Source: Granulicella sp. (GTDB lineage: Bacteria > Acidobacteriota > Terriglobia > Terriglobales > Acidobacteriaceae). From it: a stretch of 39,661 nt of DNA. A model generated the notes under the pieces. The model was not told the origin of the DNA. It worked only from the letters and a program-made list of their open reading frames with translations, and searched no databases. Shown here in pieces: positions 24,540 to 32,092 of the stretch. Where the stretch lies: contig PLOT01000122.1 of the NCBI GenBank assembly GCA_003142215.1, forward strand, positions 7,711 through 47,371. The letters are read 5' to 3'. Position 1 is the first letter of the stretch; every line of letters begins with the position of its first letter. Position numbers and translations under genes: made by a program.

Positions 24540-24666
24540 CGACCGGCTAAACCCGCGTATATCATCCTTCGCGCCGGAAGAAAATTTCTCCGTGTATGAA
24601 GAATCTGTGCGCGGACGATCATCCTATCCCTATGCATCGCCAACCGTTCGAGTTCACACCGGGTAC

Positions 24667-24697
24667 CCCATCCTTCACGCTTGTTGCGAAGGGTGGG
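24667..24697 (+). repeat. Palindromic hairpin just upstream of a secreted-protein gene
   Basis: CCCATCCTT (24667-24675) pairs with AAGGGTGGG (24689-24697), one G-T pair, with an additional CGC/GCG stem at 24678-24680 and 24686-24688. It ends 3 nt before the ATG at 24701. Sequence and size resemble dispersed palindromic units, but no second copy is in this window. Confidence 0.6.
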
Positions 24698-24700
24698 CCG

Positions 24701-25486
24701 ATGAGTGGGTTTCTCTTCGCACTCTTCATCCTCTTTGCAACCACCGCCCGCGCCCAGGGCAACTACGAGATCCAGGTCTACGGCTCCGACACCGTCGCGC
24801 CTAAAACCCTCATGGCCGAGCTGCACTCCAACTTCACCCCCGAGGGCCAGAAGAACCTCATCGACGGCGTCTACCCCACCAACCACCAAGAGCACGAGAC
24901 CGTCGAGCTCACCCAGGGCATCACCCGTTGGTCCGAACTCGGCTTCTACATCTTCACCAGCGAGCAGGAGGGCCATGGCGTGCAGTGGGTTGGCGACCAC
25001 ATCCGTCCCCGCGTGCGCGCGCCCGACTCCTGGCACTGGCGGGTCGGCGTCTCGCTCTCCACTGAGATCGGTTATCAGCGCGCCGTCTACTCGCCCGACA
25101 CCTGGACCTGGGAGATTCGCCCCATCGTCGACAAGACCCTCGGCCGCTGGTACGTTGCCTTCAACCCCGCGCTGGAGCGCACCTGGCACGGGCCTGACGT
25201 GGCGCTTGGCCTCGACTTCTCCCCCGGCGCAAAGATCGGCTACGACATCACAAAGGTCGTCAACGCGGGCTTCGAGTACTACGCCGACTACGGCCGCCTC
25301 ACCTCGCCCTACACCCTGCACAACCAGCAGCAGCAACTCTTTGCCGTCACCGACCTCAACGTCTCACCCAAATGGGAGATCAACATCGGCGTCGGCGTCG
25401 GCCCCACCGCGGCCACCGACCACCTCATCGTCAAAGGAATCCTTGGCCGCCGCTTCGACTGGGGCCACCACCCGCCCGTCAACTGA
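24701..25486 (+). CDS. Secreted beta-rich protein, possible outer-membrane barrel
   Basis: The protein has 261 residues from the ATG at 24701, chosen because it opens a compact signal peptide (MSGFLFALFILFATTARAQ). An in-frame ATG at 24596 would force translation through a palindromic repeat and put 35 polar residues before the signal. The mature part alternates strands and turns: NYEIQVYGSDTV, ELHSNFTPEGQK, TRWSELGFYIFTS, WRVGVSLSTEIGYQRA, WTWEIRPIVDKTLGRWYVAFNP, VALGLDFSPGAKIGYD, AGFEYYADYG, EINIGVGVGPT and a final GILGRRFDW. Gly/Tyr/Trp-rich amphipathic strands with an aromatic near the C-terminus suggest an outer-membrane barrel. No family is recognised. It ends 15 nt from the convergent folK. 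Confidence 0.6.
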   Translation: MSGFLFALFILFATTARAQGNYEIQVYGSDTVAPKTLMAELHSNFTPEGQKNLIDGVYPTNHQEHETVELTQGITRWSELGFYIFTSEQEGHGVQWVGDHIRPRVRAPDSWHWRVGVSLSTEIGYQRAVYSPDTWTWEIRPIVDKTLGRWYVAFNPALERTWHGPDVALGLDFSPGAKIGYDITKVVNAGFEYYADYGRLTSPYTLHNQQQQLFAVTDLNVSPKWEINIGVGVGPTAATDHLIVKGILGRRFDWGHHPPVN

Positions 25487-25501
25487 ACGCCACTGGAAAG
25501 A

Positions 25502-25990
25502 CTACTGAGTCAACCGTGCCAGCAACTCCGCCGCGGTGCGCCCGGAGCCGGGATTGATCATCGCAGGCGCGATCTCTGCCAGCGGCTCCAGCACGAAGCG
25601 CCGCTCCGCCATCGCCGGATGCGGCAGGGTCAGCTCGTCGGTCTGCAAAACCACATCGTCCATCAGCAGCAGGTCGAGGTCGATCATGCGCGGCCCTTTC
25701 GCTGGAACGCTCGCCCGGTCGCGTCCCATCGCGCGCTCGATGGCCAGCAGCGCGCGCATCAGCTCCACTGGCTCCAACTCGGTATCGAGCAGCATCGCTG
25801 CGTTCAGGAAGTTCGGCTGCTCAGTGAAGCCCACCGGCGCGGTGTCATGGAACGACGAGACCGCGCGCACCTCACCCAGCTTCGCCACGCGCGCGATGGC
25901 CTCGCGCAGGTTGGCCTCGCGATCGCCCCACGGCGAGGCGAGGTTCGACCCCAGCGCAATCGCCGCGATTCGCCTCACGCTCTCCCCCAC
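25502..25990 (-). CDS. folK: 2-amino-4-hydroxy-6-hydroxymethyldihydropteridine diphosphokinase
   Basis: Transfers pyrophosphate from ATP to the pterin precursor in folate synthesis (cytoplasm). The protein has 162 residues, normal length. Motifs are IALGSNL at the start, VGFTEQPNFLNAAMLLDT (substrate region), IERAMGRDR, the metal-binding GPRMIDLDLLL, and the C-terminal LPHPAMAERRFVLEPLAEIAP. It lies 9 nt downstream of lpxC on the same strand, so the two probably form one transcript. folB and folP are not in the window. Confidence 0.95.
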   Translation of the reverse strand: MGESVRRIAAIALGSNLASPWGDREANLREAIARVAKLGEVRAVSSFHDTAPVGFTEQPNFLNAAMLLDTELEPVELMRALLAIERAMGRDRASVPAKGPRMIDLDLLLMDDVVLQTDELTLPHPAMAERRFVLEPLAEIAPAMINPGSGRTAAELLARLTQ

Positions 25991-25999
25991 ACGGAAATG

Positions 26000-26926
26000 C
26001 TACGCATGGACGGCAAGAGTCTCAGGCAGAATCGCCTCGCCCACATCTGCCGGCTCAGGAACCTCATCATAGACATGCGCCAGCTCCCACGCCGAACGGT
26101 CGCGCATCAGCCGCTGCACCAGCGCGGTGTGCATGGCGTGGCCCGCGCGCTCGGCGACTACGCGGCCCTGAATGCGTCGACCAGCGAGAGCCAGATCGCC
26201 GATCAGGTCCAGCACCTTGTGCCGCACGAACTCGTCGGCAAACCGCAGCGGCCCATTCTGCACGCCCTGTGCGGTGAGAATAATCACGCACGCCTCCGAC
26301 GCGCCGCGAATCAGACCCATATCGCGCAACTTCGGCTCGTCCTCCTTGAAGCCGAAGGTCCGCGCGGGAGCGATCAGCCGCGCGTAGTCTCCCGTCTCCA
26401 GATCGCACTTAAAACGCGCCGATCCGATGGGCTGCGGAAAGTCGATGCGGTAGTCGATGCCGTATCCCGTGCCGGGATAGACGCCGATGAACTTGCTGCC
26501 ATCGCGCACCTCGAGTTCCTTCAGGATGCGGATGTACTCGCGCTTGCGCCGCTGCTGCTTCAACCCGACGGACTGAAACGCCTCTACATACGGCAGCGCG
26601 CTGCCGTCCAGGATCGGCAGCTCCAGGTTGTCCACCTCAACGATCACGTTGTCCACGCCAAATCCGATCAGCGCCGAGAGCAGGTGCTCGGTGGTTGAGA
26701 TCAGCACCGAGCCGCGCATCAGGCTGGTGGCGTAGCTCACTTTTGCGAGGTTGCGACCGGTGGCCGGAATCTCGAAGCCGTCCAGATCTGTCCGCCGGAA
26801 GACGATCCCCGAACCGGCAGGCGCGGGCACCAGGCGCATCGAGACCTCGGCGCCGCTGTGCAGGCCCACGCCGCGAAACTCGATCTCCGACCGGATTGTC
26901 TGCTCGGGGTGAGCGTTCTGTGCCAA
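26000..26926 (-). CDS. lpxC: UDP-3-O-acyl-N-acetylglucosamine deacetylase
   Basis: Zinc enzyme for the committed step of lipid A synthesis; its presence shows a lipopolysaccharide-bearing outer membrane. The protein has 308 residues. Motifs are the N-terminal QTIRSEIEFRGVGLHSG, the zinc ligand His in STTEHLLSAL, ARTFGFKEDEP, and the second zinc site HKVLDLIGDLAL, followed by AGHAMHTALVQ with the catalytic His. The only start near the conserved N-terminus is a TTG at 26926; the next Met is inside the first domain. folK is 9 nt downstream. The gene is divergent from an M20 peptidase over a 147-bp gap that contains a 20-bp palindrome. Confidence 0.94.
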   Translation of the reverse strand: MAQNAHPEQTIRSEIEFRGVGLHSGAEVSMRLVPAPAGSGIVFRRTDLDGFEIPATGRNLAKVSYATSLMRGSVLISTTEHLLSALIGFGVDNVIVEVDNLELPILDGSALPYVEAFQSVGLKQQRRKREYIRILKELEVRDGSKFIGVYPGTGYGIDYRIDFPQPIGSARFKCDLETGDYARLIAPARTFGFKEDEPKLRDMGLIRGASEACVIILTAQGVQNGPLRFADEFVRHKVLDLIGDLALAGRRIQGRVVAERAGHAMHTALVQRLMRDRSAWELAHVYDEVPEPADVGEAILPETLAVHA

Positions 26927-26985
26927 AAGAAGAGGGCTCCCAACAACCTGAATGTCAAGATTACAACGGGGAAAGCACCTCCGAG

Positions 26986-27005
26986 GTGTGGCAAAATTAC
27001 CACAC
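26986..27005. promoter_or_regulatory. 20-bp palindrome between lpxC and the M20 peptidase, candidate operator
   Basis: GTGTGG (26986-26991) and CCACAC (27000-27005) are perfect inverted arms around the AT-rich spacer CAAAATTA. It sits 60 nt from the lpxC start and 69 nt from the peptidase start, in the middle of a divergent promoter region, as expected for a dimeric repressor or activator. The regulator is unknown. Confidence 0.4.
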
Positions 27006-27073
27006 TTGGCGCAACTCTTCTGGTTCCTTCTACGCGTGGAATCTGCCGCTCTGCGGTACTATCCATACATTCC

Positions 27074-28210
27074 ATGAAAGATCCGGCAGCCATCCTCGAA
27101 GCCGTACAGTCTCAGTCGAATTGGATCGCAGAGACGCTGCGAGAACTGGTCCAGGTCGAGTCGCCCAGCGACAACAAGGCCGCCGTCGATGAGGCCGTGC
27201 GCCTCGTGGCGGGAATCGCCGAGGCAGTCAGCGGCCGCGTCAAGATTCACAAGCACAAGCTCTTCGGTGACGTTCTCGAAGTGCGCTTCGGCCCCGCGCG
27301 CGGCGGGAGCAAGCCCATCCTGCTGCTTGGCCACCTGGACACGGTCTGGGCCCTCGGCACGCTCGGCACCATGCCCTGGCGTAAGCGCGATGGGCGATAT
27401 TTCGGCCCCGGCGTCCTCGATATGAAGTCCGGTGTGGCGATGGCGTTGGCGGCGATTCGCGCGCTGAAGCAGCTCGGCGTCAGCCGTCCCATTACGCTGC
27501 TTCTGAACAGCGACGAAGAGGTCGGCAGCCCTGCGTCGCGTCCCATCACGGAGCGGCTCGCGCTGGCATCGCAGGCAGTGCTGGTGCTGGAACCCGCGCA
27601 GGGCCTCGCCTGCAAGACCGCTCGCAAGGGCGTCGCCGACTACCGCCTGCACGTCACCGGCGTCGCCTCGCACAGTGGCGTCGACTTTGCCAGCGGCCAC
27701 TCGGCAATCCTCGAACTCGCGCGGCTGCTCCAGACGGTGGCTGGATTCACAGACATGCGGGTGGGGCGGACGGTGAATCCCGGCGTAATATCGGGTGGCA
27801 CTCGCGCGAATGTCGTCGCGGAACACGCCTTCGCCGAGGTCGACGTGCGCATCGCCCGCGCCGGCGACGCCGCCCGCGTGGAGAAGCTCTTCCGCAGCCT
27901 GCGCTGCGCCGATCCGGCGTGCAAGCTGGAGATTACCGGCGGCATCAACCGTCCGCCAATGGAGCGCAAGCCGGGAACTGTCGCGCTCTACAAGCAGGCC
28001 CGCAAGCTGGCCGCCGAGCTTGGCTTCCAGCTCGACGAGGCCGCGTCCGGCGGTGCCTCCGACGGCAACTTTACCGCCGCCCTCGGCGTTCCCACGCTGG
28101 ACGGCCTCGGCGCGGTCGGCGAAGGCGCGCACGCCGACCACGAATCCATCCTCATCGACCACCTCGTCCCTCGCACCGCTCTGCTTGCCGCCTTGCTCGC
28201 CAATCTATAG
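27074..28210 (+). CDS. M20 family metallopeptidase (glutamate carboxypeptidase-like)
   Basis: Zinc-dependent exopeptidase that likely removes C-terminal glutamate or a related residue from small substrates. The start at 27074 opens a normal N-terminus (MKDPAAILEAVQSQSNW); the frame further upstream is not credible. With 378 residues it has the M20 ligands: His in LLGHLDTVW, the bridging Asp in GPGVLDMKSGVAMAL, the catalytic Glu and ligand Glu in NSDEEVGS, and the terminal His in GEGAHADHESI. The dimerisation domain lies at about 180-295 (DYRLHVTGVASHSGVDF ...). No signal peptide is seen, so it is probably cytoplasmic. A TACTAT box at 27057-27062 lies 11 nt before the ATG with no Shine-Dalgarno. 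Confidence 0.87.
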   Translation: MKDPAAILEAVQSQSNWIAETLRELVQVESPSDNKAAVDEAVRLVAGIAEAVSGRVKIHKHKLFGDVLEVRFGPARGGSKPILLLGHLDTVWALGTLGTMPWRKRDGRYFGPGVLDMKSGVAMALAAIRALKQLGVSRPITLLLNSDEEVGSPASRPITERLALASQAVLVLEPAQGLACKTARKGVADYRLHVTGVASHSGVDFASGHSAILELARLLQTVAGFTDMRVGRTVNPGVISGGTRANVVAEHAFAEVDVRIARAGDAARVEKLFRSLRCADPACKLEITGGINRPPMERKPGTVALYKQARKLAAELGFQLDEAASGGASDGNFTAALGVPTLDGLGAVGEGAHADHESILIDHLVPRTALLAALLANL

Positions 28211-28351
28211 AGATTGCGGAAGATAAAGCCCTGCCGCAGCGTGCGAAGGAGACTCATCGGCGATCGGCAGGCGCGCTGCCTGAGCTACAATGGAAGGTGC
28301 TGCACTCCGCGGCAAAGTCCACCAGAACTGCCAGAATCAGGGGTTTTCCTT

Positions 28352-28909
28352 ATGTCGATTCCCGCCACGCAGATGCGCCCGGGCATGTTGATCAAGCACA
28401 ACGACCAGCTCCACCTCGTCTTCTCGGTGGAGCACCGCACGCCCGGCAACCTGCGCGCATTCATCCAGGCCAAGCTCAAAAATGTCCGCACCGGGGCCAT
28501 GTTCGTCGAGCGATTCCGCTCGCCCGACCCCATCGACCGCGTCAAGGTCGACGAGATCAAGATGGAGTACCTCTACAACGACGGCGACGACTTCTACTTC
28601 ATGGACGACGCCTTCGAGCAGACCGTCCTCAAGCGCGACACCCTGGGCGACGCCGTCGAGTACCTCACGCCCAACCTGTCCATCAGTGTGAGTTTTTACG
28701 ACGGAAAGGCTGTCGGCATCGAGCTGCCCACCTACGTCGAAATGACGGTGATGGAGACCGAGCCGGGGATCAAGTCGGCGACCGCGTCGTCGGTCACCAA
28801 GCCGGCCACCATGGAGACCGGCCTCGTCGTCCAGGTCCCGCCCTTCATCAACGAGGGCGAGAAGGTTCGCGTCGACACCGCCGAAGGCGCGTACCTCAGC
28901 CGCGCGTAG
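28352..28909 (+). CDS. efp: Elongation factor P with an Asn-tipped loop
   Basis: Relieves ribosome stalling at polyproline. The protein has 185 residues in the usual three domains, ending LVVQVPPFINEGEKVRVDTAEGAYLSR. In domain I the loop that reaches the peptidyl-transferase centre reads RTPGNLRAF (29-37); it aligns with KPGKGQAF of E. coli, where Lys34 is modified, so Asn33 replaces the modified Lys (or Arg of the rhamnosylated type). The start at 28352 was chosen because MSIPATQMRPGMLIK is the conserved N-terminus. A TACAAT box at 28286-28291 could be its promoter. The HEPN gene begins 12 nt after its stop. Confidence 0.93.
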   Translation: MSIPATQMRPGMLIKHNDQLHLVFSVEHRTPGNLRAFIQAKLKNVRTGAMFVERFRSPDPIDRVKVDEIKMEYLYNDGDDFYFMDDAFEQTVLKRDTLGDAVEYLTPNLSISVSFYDGKAVGIELPTYVEMTVMETEPGIKSATASSVTKPATMETGLVVQVPPFINEGEKVRVDTAEGAYLSRA

Positions 28910-28920
28910 TGAGAATCCAG

Positions 28921-29334
28921 ATGAACCGTAGCGATCTACAGAAACTGTCGAACACGAGAATCCGCGAGGCCCAAATTCTCTTCGATGCCGGAGAGTATAG
29001 CGGTGCATACTATCTGGCAGGATATGCGGTAGAGTGTGCTCTGAAGGCTTGTTTTGCAAAGGGTGTTCAACGATACGATTTTCCAGACAAGTCTCGCGCG
29101 GGCAAGGTCTTCATTCATCGTCTGCCGGAGCTAGCTAAGCTGGCGAATCTGGACTCGGAACTATCGACGGACGCAAAGGCCAATCCCAGACTGGATGCAG
29201 GTTGGCTGTTGGTTTGTAATTGGACCGAGGAAAGTCGATATTCAATCTGGACAAAATATGATGCAGAAGTATTCCTTGCAGCAATAACCGAGCGAAAGGA
29301 TGGGGTGCTGTCATGGATCAAACGACGCTGGTAA
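28921..29334 (+). CDS. HEPN-domain protein, possible toxin of a two-gene module
   Basis: The protein has 137 residues, all-helical, with the HEPN signature GEYSGAYYLAGYAVECALKACF (residues ~24-45). HEPN proteins are often RNases in toxin-antitoxin or defence modules, but some are non-enzymatic. R59-x6-H66 fits the Rx4-6H spacing, yet it lies in the segment before LPELAKLA rather than in the last helix where the catalytic motif usually sits, so activity is unproven. It begins 11 nt after efp without a clear ribosome-binding site and overlaps the next gene by 22 nt. GC content is visibly low (29 of 60 at 29041-29100, against 41 of 60 at 30181-30240 in apt), a sign of transfer. Confidence 0.8.
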   Translation: MNRSDLQKLSNTRIREAQILFDAGEYSGAYYLAGYAVECALKACFAKGVQRYDFPDKSRAGKVFIHRLPELAKLANLDSELSTDAKANPRLDAGWLLVCNWTEESRYSIWTKYDAEVFLAAITERKDGVLSWIKRRW

Positions 29335-29690
29335 ATCTTGATATTGACGCTGGACGCAAGGCCGTCGAAGCCCTCGATGCCGCCCACATCAAAGTAAATG
29401 TTGCGCTCTCGATGGTCTCGTCCGATTACGACGATTGGAGGCTGGTTCTGTCTTCCCCTTCCCTCGATCAAACTCATCTATTGAAAGCATACGAGAAAGT
29501 GGCCGTAATATTGCGTGATCGATTCTCTATGATGCTGCCTCCTATTCTGATCTTGCCGACTAAAGATCCTTTCATCCGCGAACTGCGCAAGATATTCGGC
29601 AAGGCAAAGGATGTAAACGGAATGCGATTGGGTGGCCAGACGATTGGGAATCGGTTTATCGATAACGCATACGTCTACCGGATTCAGTAA
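29313..29690 (+). CDS. Hypothetical partner of the HEPN protein
   Basis: The protein has 125 residues with no domain I can name. It reads as alpha/beta with AGRKAVEALDAAHIKVNVALSMV near the start, YDDWRLVLSSPSLDQ and a C-terminal GNRFIDNAYVYRIQ strand. It lacks the GSxxxG and D-x-D motifs of MNT nucleotidyltransferases, the usual partner of HEPN toxins. The 22-nt overlap with the HEPN gene and the shared low GC (28 of 60 at 29521-29580) indicate a co-inherited pair. Serving as antitoxin is a guess from this arrangement. acyP follows after 6 nt. Confidence 0.65.
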   Translation: MDQTTLVNLDIDAGRKAVEALDAAHIKVNVALSMVSSDYDDWRLVLSSPSLDQTHLLKAYEKVAVILRDRFSMMLPPILILPTKDPFIRELRKIFGKAKDVNGMRLGGQTIGNRFIDNAYVYRIQ

Positions 29691-29696
29691 CGAACT

Positions 29697-29978
29697 ATGG
29701 TCCAGCAATATCTAGTCAAAGGACGTGTGCAGGGCGTGGGCTTTCGCTGGTTCGTGCAGAACGAGGCGGCGCGCATCGGCCTGCGCGGATGGGTGCGCAA
29801 CACCGACGACGGTGCCGTCGAGGTGATGGCCTCCGGCACACCCGAACAGTTGGAGGACCTCGTTCTGGCGCTTGGCCGCGGCACCCGCGGCAGCCGTGTC
29901 GACAACATCGAAAGCCATCCCGTGGCCGAGAGCGAAGGCGACGAGTTGCAATCATTTCAGATTGAAGGAGCATGGTAA
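29697..29978 (+). CDS. acyP: Acylphosphatase
   Basis: Hydrolyses carboxyl-phosphate bonds of acylphosphates. The protein has 93 residues, normal size. The phosphate-binding loop with the catalytic Arg is in [12 protein letters not shown], and the catalytic Asn is in [16 protein letters not shown]. No Shine-Dalgarno is visible before the ATG, which lies 6 nt after the HEPN partner gene, so it may depend on translation from upstream. The stop TAA overlaps the ATG of apt (TAATG). Confidence 0.93.
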   Translation: MVQQYLVKGRVQGVGFRWFVQNEAARIGLRGWVRNTDDGAVEVMASGTPEQLEDLVLALGRGTRGSRVDNIESHPVAESEGDELQSFQIEGAW

Positions 29979-30523
29979 TGAGTGAGACAAAACCAATCGA
30001 CTGCGAGCCCCTGAAGCAGCTCATCCGCACCGTGCCCGACTTCCCCAAGCCCGGCATCCTCTTCTACGACATCACCACGCTGCTGCAGGACAAGGCCGGC
30101 TTCGCCCAGCTTATCGACGCGCTGGCGCAGCACTACATCGGCAAGAAGATCGACCTGGTCCTCGGCATCGAGGCGCGCGGCTTCATCTTCGGACCCGCGC
30201 TGGCCTACCGGCTGAACGCGGGCTTCGTCCCCGTGCGCAAGCCGAAGAAGCTGCCCGCCCCAACGGCCCGTGTCAACTACGACCTGGAGTACGGGACGGA
30301 TTCGCTGGAGATCCACCTCGACGCCATCCAGCCCGGCCAGCGCGTCGTCCTGGTCGACGATCTGCTGGCCACCGGCGGCACAATGCAGGCCACCATCCAG
30401 CTCGTCAAGCAGCTCGGCGGAGAGATCGCAGGCCTCGCCTTCGCCATCGAGCTCGACTTTCTCAAAGGCCGCGCCAAGTTCCCCGAGTATGACGTCTTCA
30501 GCCTCCTCCACTACGACGAGTAA
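29978..30523 (+). CDS. apt: Adenine phosphoribosyltransferase
   Basis: Salvages adenine to AMP using PRPP. The start at 29978 has AAGGAG at 29965-29970 with a 7-nt spacer (an ATG at 29972 is too close). With 181 residues it has the N-terminal [53 protein letters not shown] and the PRPP-binding [14 protein letters not shown]. It shares the TAATG overlap with acyP and is followed after 35 nt by an alcohol dehydrogenase. Confidence 0.95.
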   Translation: MSETKPIDCEPLKQLIRTVPDFPKPGILFYDITTLLQDKAGFAQLIDALAQHYIGKKIDLVLGIEARGFIFGPALAYRLNAGFVPVRKPKKLPAPTARVNYDLEYGTDSLEIHLDAIQPGQRVVLVDDLLATGGTMQATIQLVKQLGGEIAGLAFAIELDFLKGRAKFPEYDVFSLLHYDE

Positions 30524-30558
30524 TTTGAACCGCATCACTTTAACCAATAGGAGCTTTT

Positions 30559-31638
30559 ATGAAGTCCCACGGATACGCCGCGCACGATAACAAATCGCCA
30601 CTGGTTCCCTACAGCTTTGAGCGCCGCGACCCCGGTCCGCGCGATGTGGTCGTCGAGATTGCCTACTGCGGCATCTGCCACTCCGACATCCACCAGGTGC
30701 GCAACGAGTGGGGCAACGCGATGTATCCCATGGTGCCCGGCCACGAGATCGTCGGCCGCGTGACGGCGGTCGGCTCGGAGGTCACACGCTTCAAGCCGGG
30801 CGACCTTGCAGGCATCGGCGTGCTAGTCGACTCCTGCCGCGTCTGCGCGAACTGCAAGGCGGACCTGGAGAACTACTGCGTCAAGGGATTCGTCGGCACC
30901 TACAACGCCAAGGGCTACGACGGCGTGGTGGTGCATGGCGGCTATGCCAACAACATCGTCTGCGACATGCGCTACGTGCACACCATCTCGCCCAAGTTCG
31001 GCGACAAGCTGGCGGGCGTGGCTCCGCTGCTCTGCGCGGGCATCACCACCTACTCGCCGCTGCGCCACTGGGGCGCCGGACCGGGCAAGAAGGTCGGCAT
31101 CGTCGGCCTGGGCGGGCTCGGCCACATGGGCCTGAAGTTCGCCCACTCCTTCGGCGCGCATGTCGTCCAGTTCACCACCAGCGAGAGCAAGATCGCCGAC
31201 GCCAAGCGTCTCGGCGCGGACGAAGTGGTCATCTCGAAGGACGCCGCGGCGATGGCAAAGCACGCCACCAGCTTCGACTTCATCCTGGACTGCGTCTCCG
31301 CTCCGCACGACCTCAACGCCTATCTCGACCTGCTTCGCCTGGATGGGACGCTTTGCCTGGTCGGCCTCTCGGAGAAGCCGCTTCCGGTTGCACCCTTCTC
31401 GCTCACCTCGTTCCGCGTCGCGTTGGCCGGCTCGAACATTGGCGGCATGAAAGAGACGCAGGAGATGCTGGACTACTGCGCCGACCACGGCATCGTCTCT
31501 GACATTGAACTCACATCTGTCGACAAGCTCGCCGAGGCCTACGACCGCGTCATCCGCAGCGATGTGAAGTACCGCTTCGTCATCGATATGGCAACACTGA
31601 AGAGTTCGGGCCGCATATCCAAGAGGAAGACCGGGTGA
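30559..31638 (+). CDS. Zinc-dependent NAD(P) alcohol dehydrogenase (cinnamyl-alcohol/YahK-like)
   Basis: Medium-chain dehydrogenase, likely reducing aldehydes with NADPH. The start has AGGAG at 30549-30553. The protein has 359 residues: the catalytic zinc site Cys40 in CGICHSD and GHE at 61-63, a structural zinc Cys quartet in DSCRVCANCKADLENYC (about 85-101), the nucleotide-binding GIVGLGGLGHMGLKFAHSFGA, and the C-terminal EAYDRVIRSDVKYRFVIDM typical of CAD/YahK. It ends 8 nt from the convergent hicA. No regulator or pathway gene lies beside it. Confidence 0.9.
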   Translation: MKSHGYAAHDNKSPLVPYSFERRDPGPRDVVVEIAYCGICHSDIHQVRNEWGNAMYPMVPGHEIVGRVTAVGSEVTRFKPGDLAGIGVLVDSCRVCANCKADLENYCVKGFVGTYNAKGYDGVVVHGGYANNIVCDMRYVHTISPKFGDKLAGVAPLLCAGITTYSPLRHWGAGPGKKVGIVGLGGLGHMGLKFAHSFGAHVVQFTTSESKIADAKRLGADEVVISKDAAAMAKHATSFDFILDCVSAPHDLNAYLDLLRLDGTLCLVGLSEKPLPVAPFSLTSFRVALAGSNIGGMKETQEMLDYCADHGIVSDIELTSVDKLAEAYDRVIRSDVKYRFVIDMATLKSSGRISKRKTG

Positions 31639-31646
31639 ACGAATAA

Positions 31647-31859
31647 CTAAAGCAGCTTCCGAAATTGCTCCAGGGTCAACCCTGAATCACGAATGATCCT
31701 GAACATCGTGATTGCATTCACTGGATTATTCCGTGGAATGACGATAGTTATGCGCCCATCAGACATTACGATGTGGCCGCTCTGGCGAATGATCTCGAAG
31801 CCAACGCGCTCGAAGGCTTTGACCGCGTGCAGGTGATTGATGCCCGGAAGTTTTCCCAT
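31647..31859 (-). CDS. hicA: HicA-type mRNA interferase toxin
   Basis: The protein has 70 residues. HicA toxins cleave mRNA and are blocked by HicB. The pattern is present: a short N-terminal lead (KLPGINHLHAVKAFERVGFEII), the conserved His in RQSGHIVMSD (family G-S-H), the strand ITIVIPRNNPV, and the C-terminal helix MFRIIRDSGLTLEQFRKLL. It is 2 nt downstream of hicB on the same strand, antitoxin first. The adh gene is convergent on the other side. Confidence 0.85.
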   Translation of the reverse strand: MGKLPGINHLHAVKAFERVGFEIIRQSGHIVMSDGRITIVIPRNNPVNAITMFRIIRDSGLTLEQFRKLL

Positions 31860-31861
31860 CT

Positions 31862-32062
31862 TCAGGATGCCAGGACTTCAACGTAGCGGGTTTCCTTGCG
31901 CCGGTTCATCTCTTCAACCACTTCCAGATACTCCGTAATCGCAGACTTGATGTTCGCAAGCGCCTCCTCCTCCGTGTTGCCCTGGGACCAGCAACCGGGG
32001 AGTTCTGGACAGCCGACCGCGTAACCCTCTTCCGACTTGATCAGTTCGACCTTGTATCGCAT
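31862..32062 (-). CDS. hicB: HicB-type antitoxin
   Basis: The protein has 66 residues from the ATG at 32062, which has GGGAGAG about 4 nt upstream; an ATG at 32074 would add a few residues. The degraded RNase H-like HicB domain is visible: YKVELIKSEEGYAVGCPELPGCWSQGNTEEEALANIK. No C-terminal DNA-binding domain follows, so it is a short HicB; the last part (EMNRRKETRYVEVLAS) is helical. It neutralises HicA and may also autoregulate. lpdA lies 30 bp upstream on the same strand. Confidence 0.85.
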   Translation of the reverse strand: MRYKVELIKSEEGYAVGCPELPGCWSQGNTEEEALANIKSAITEYLEVVEEMNRRKETRYVEVLAS

Positions 32063-32092
32063 CGTCTCTCCCTTCATCCACAAGCCCCCATC

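Noticed and set aside
31647-32062. hicBA as a novel system
   Set aside because: A standard toxin-antitoxin pair in the usual HicB-first order with recognisable motifs; annotated as a feature but not unusual.
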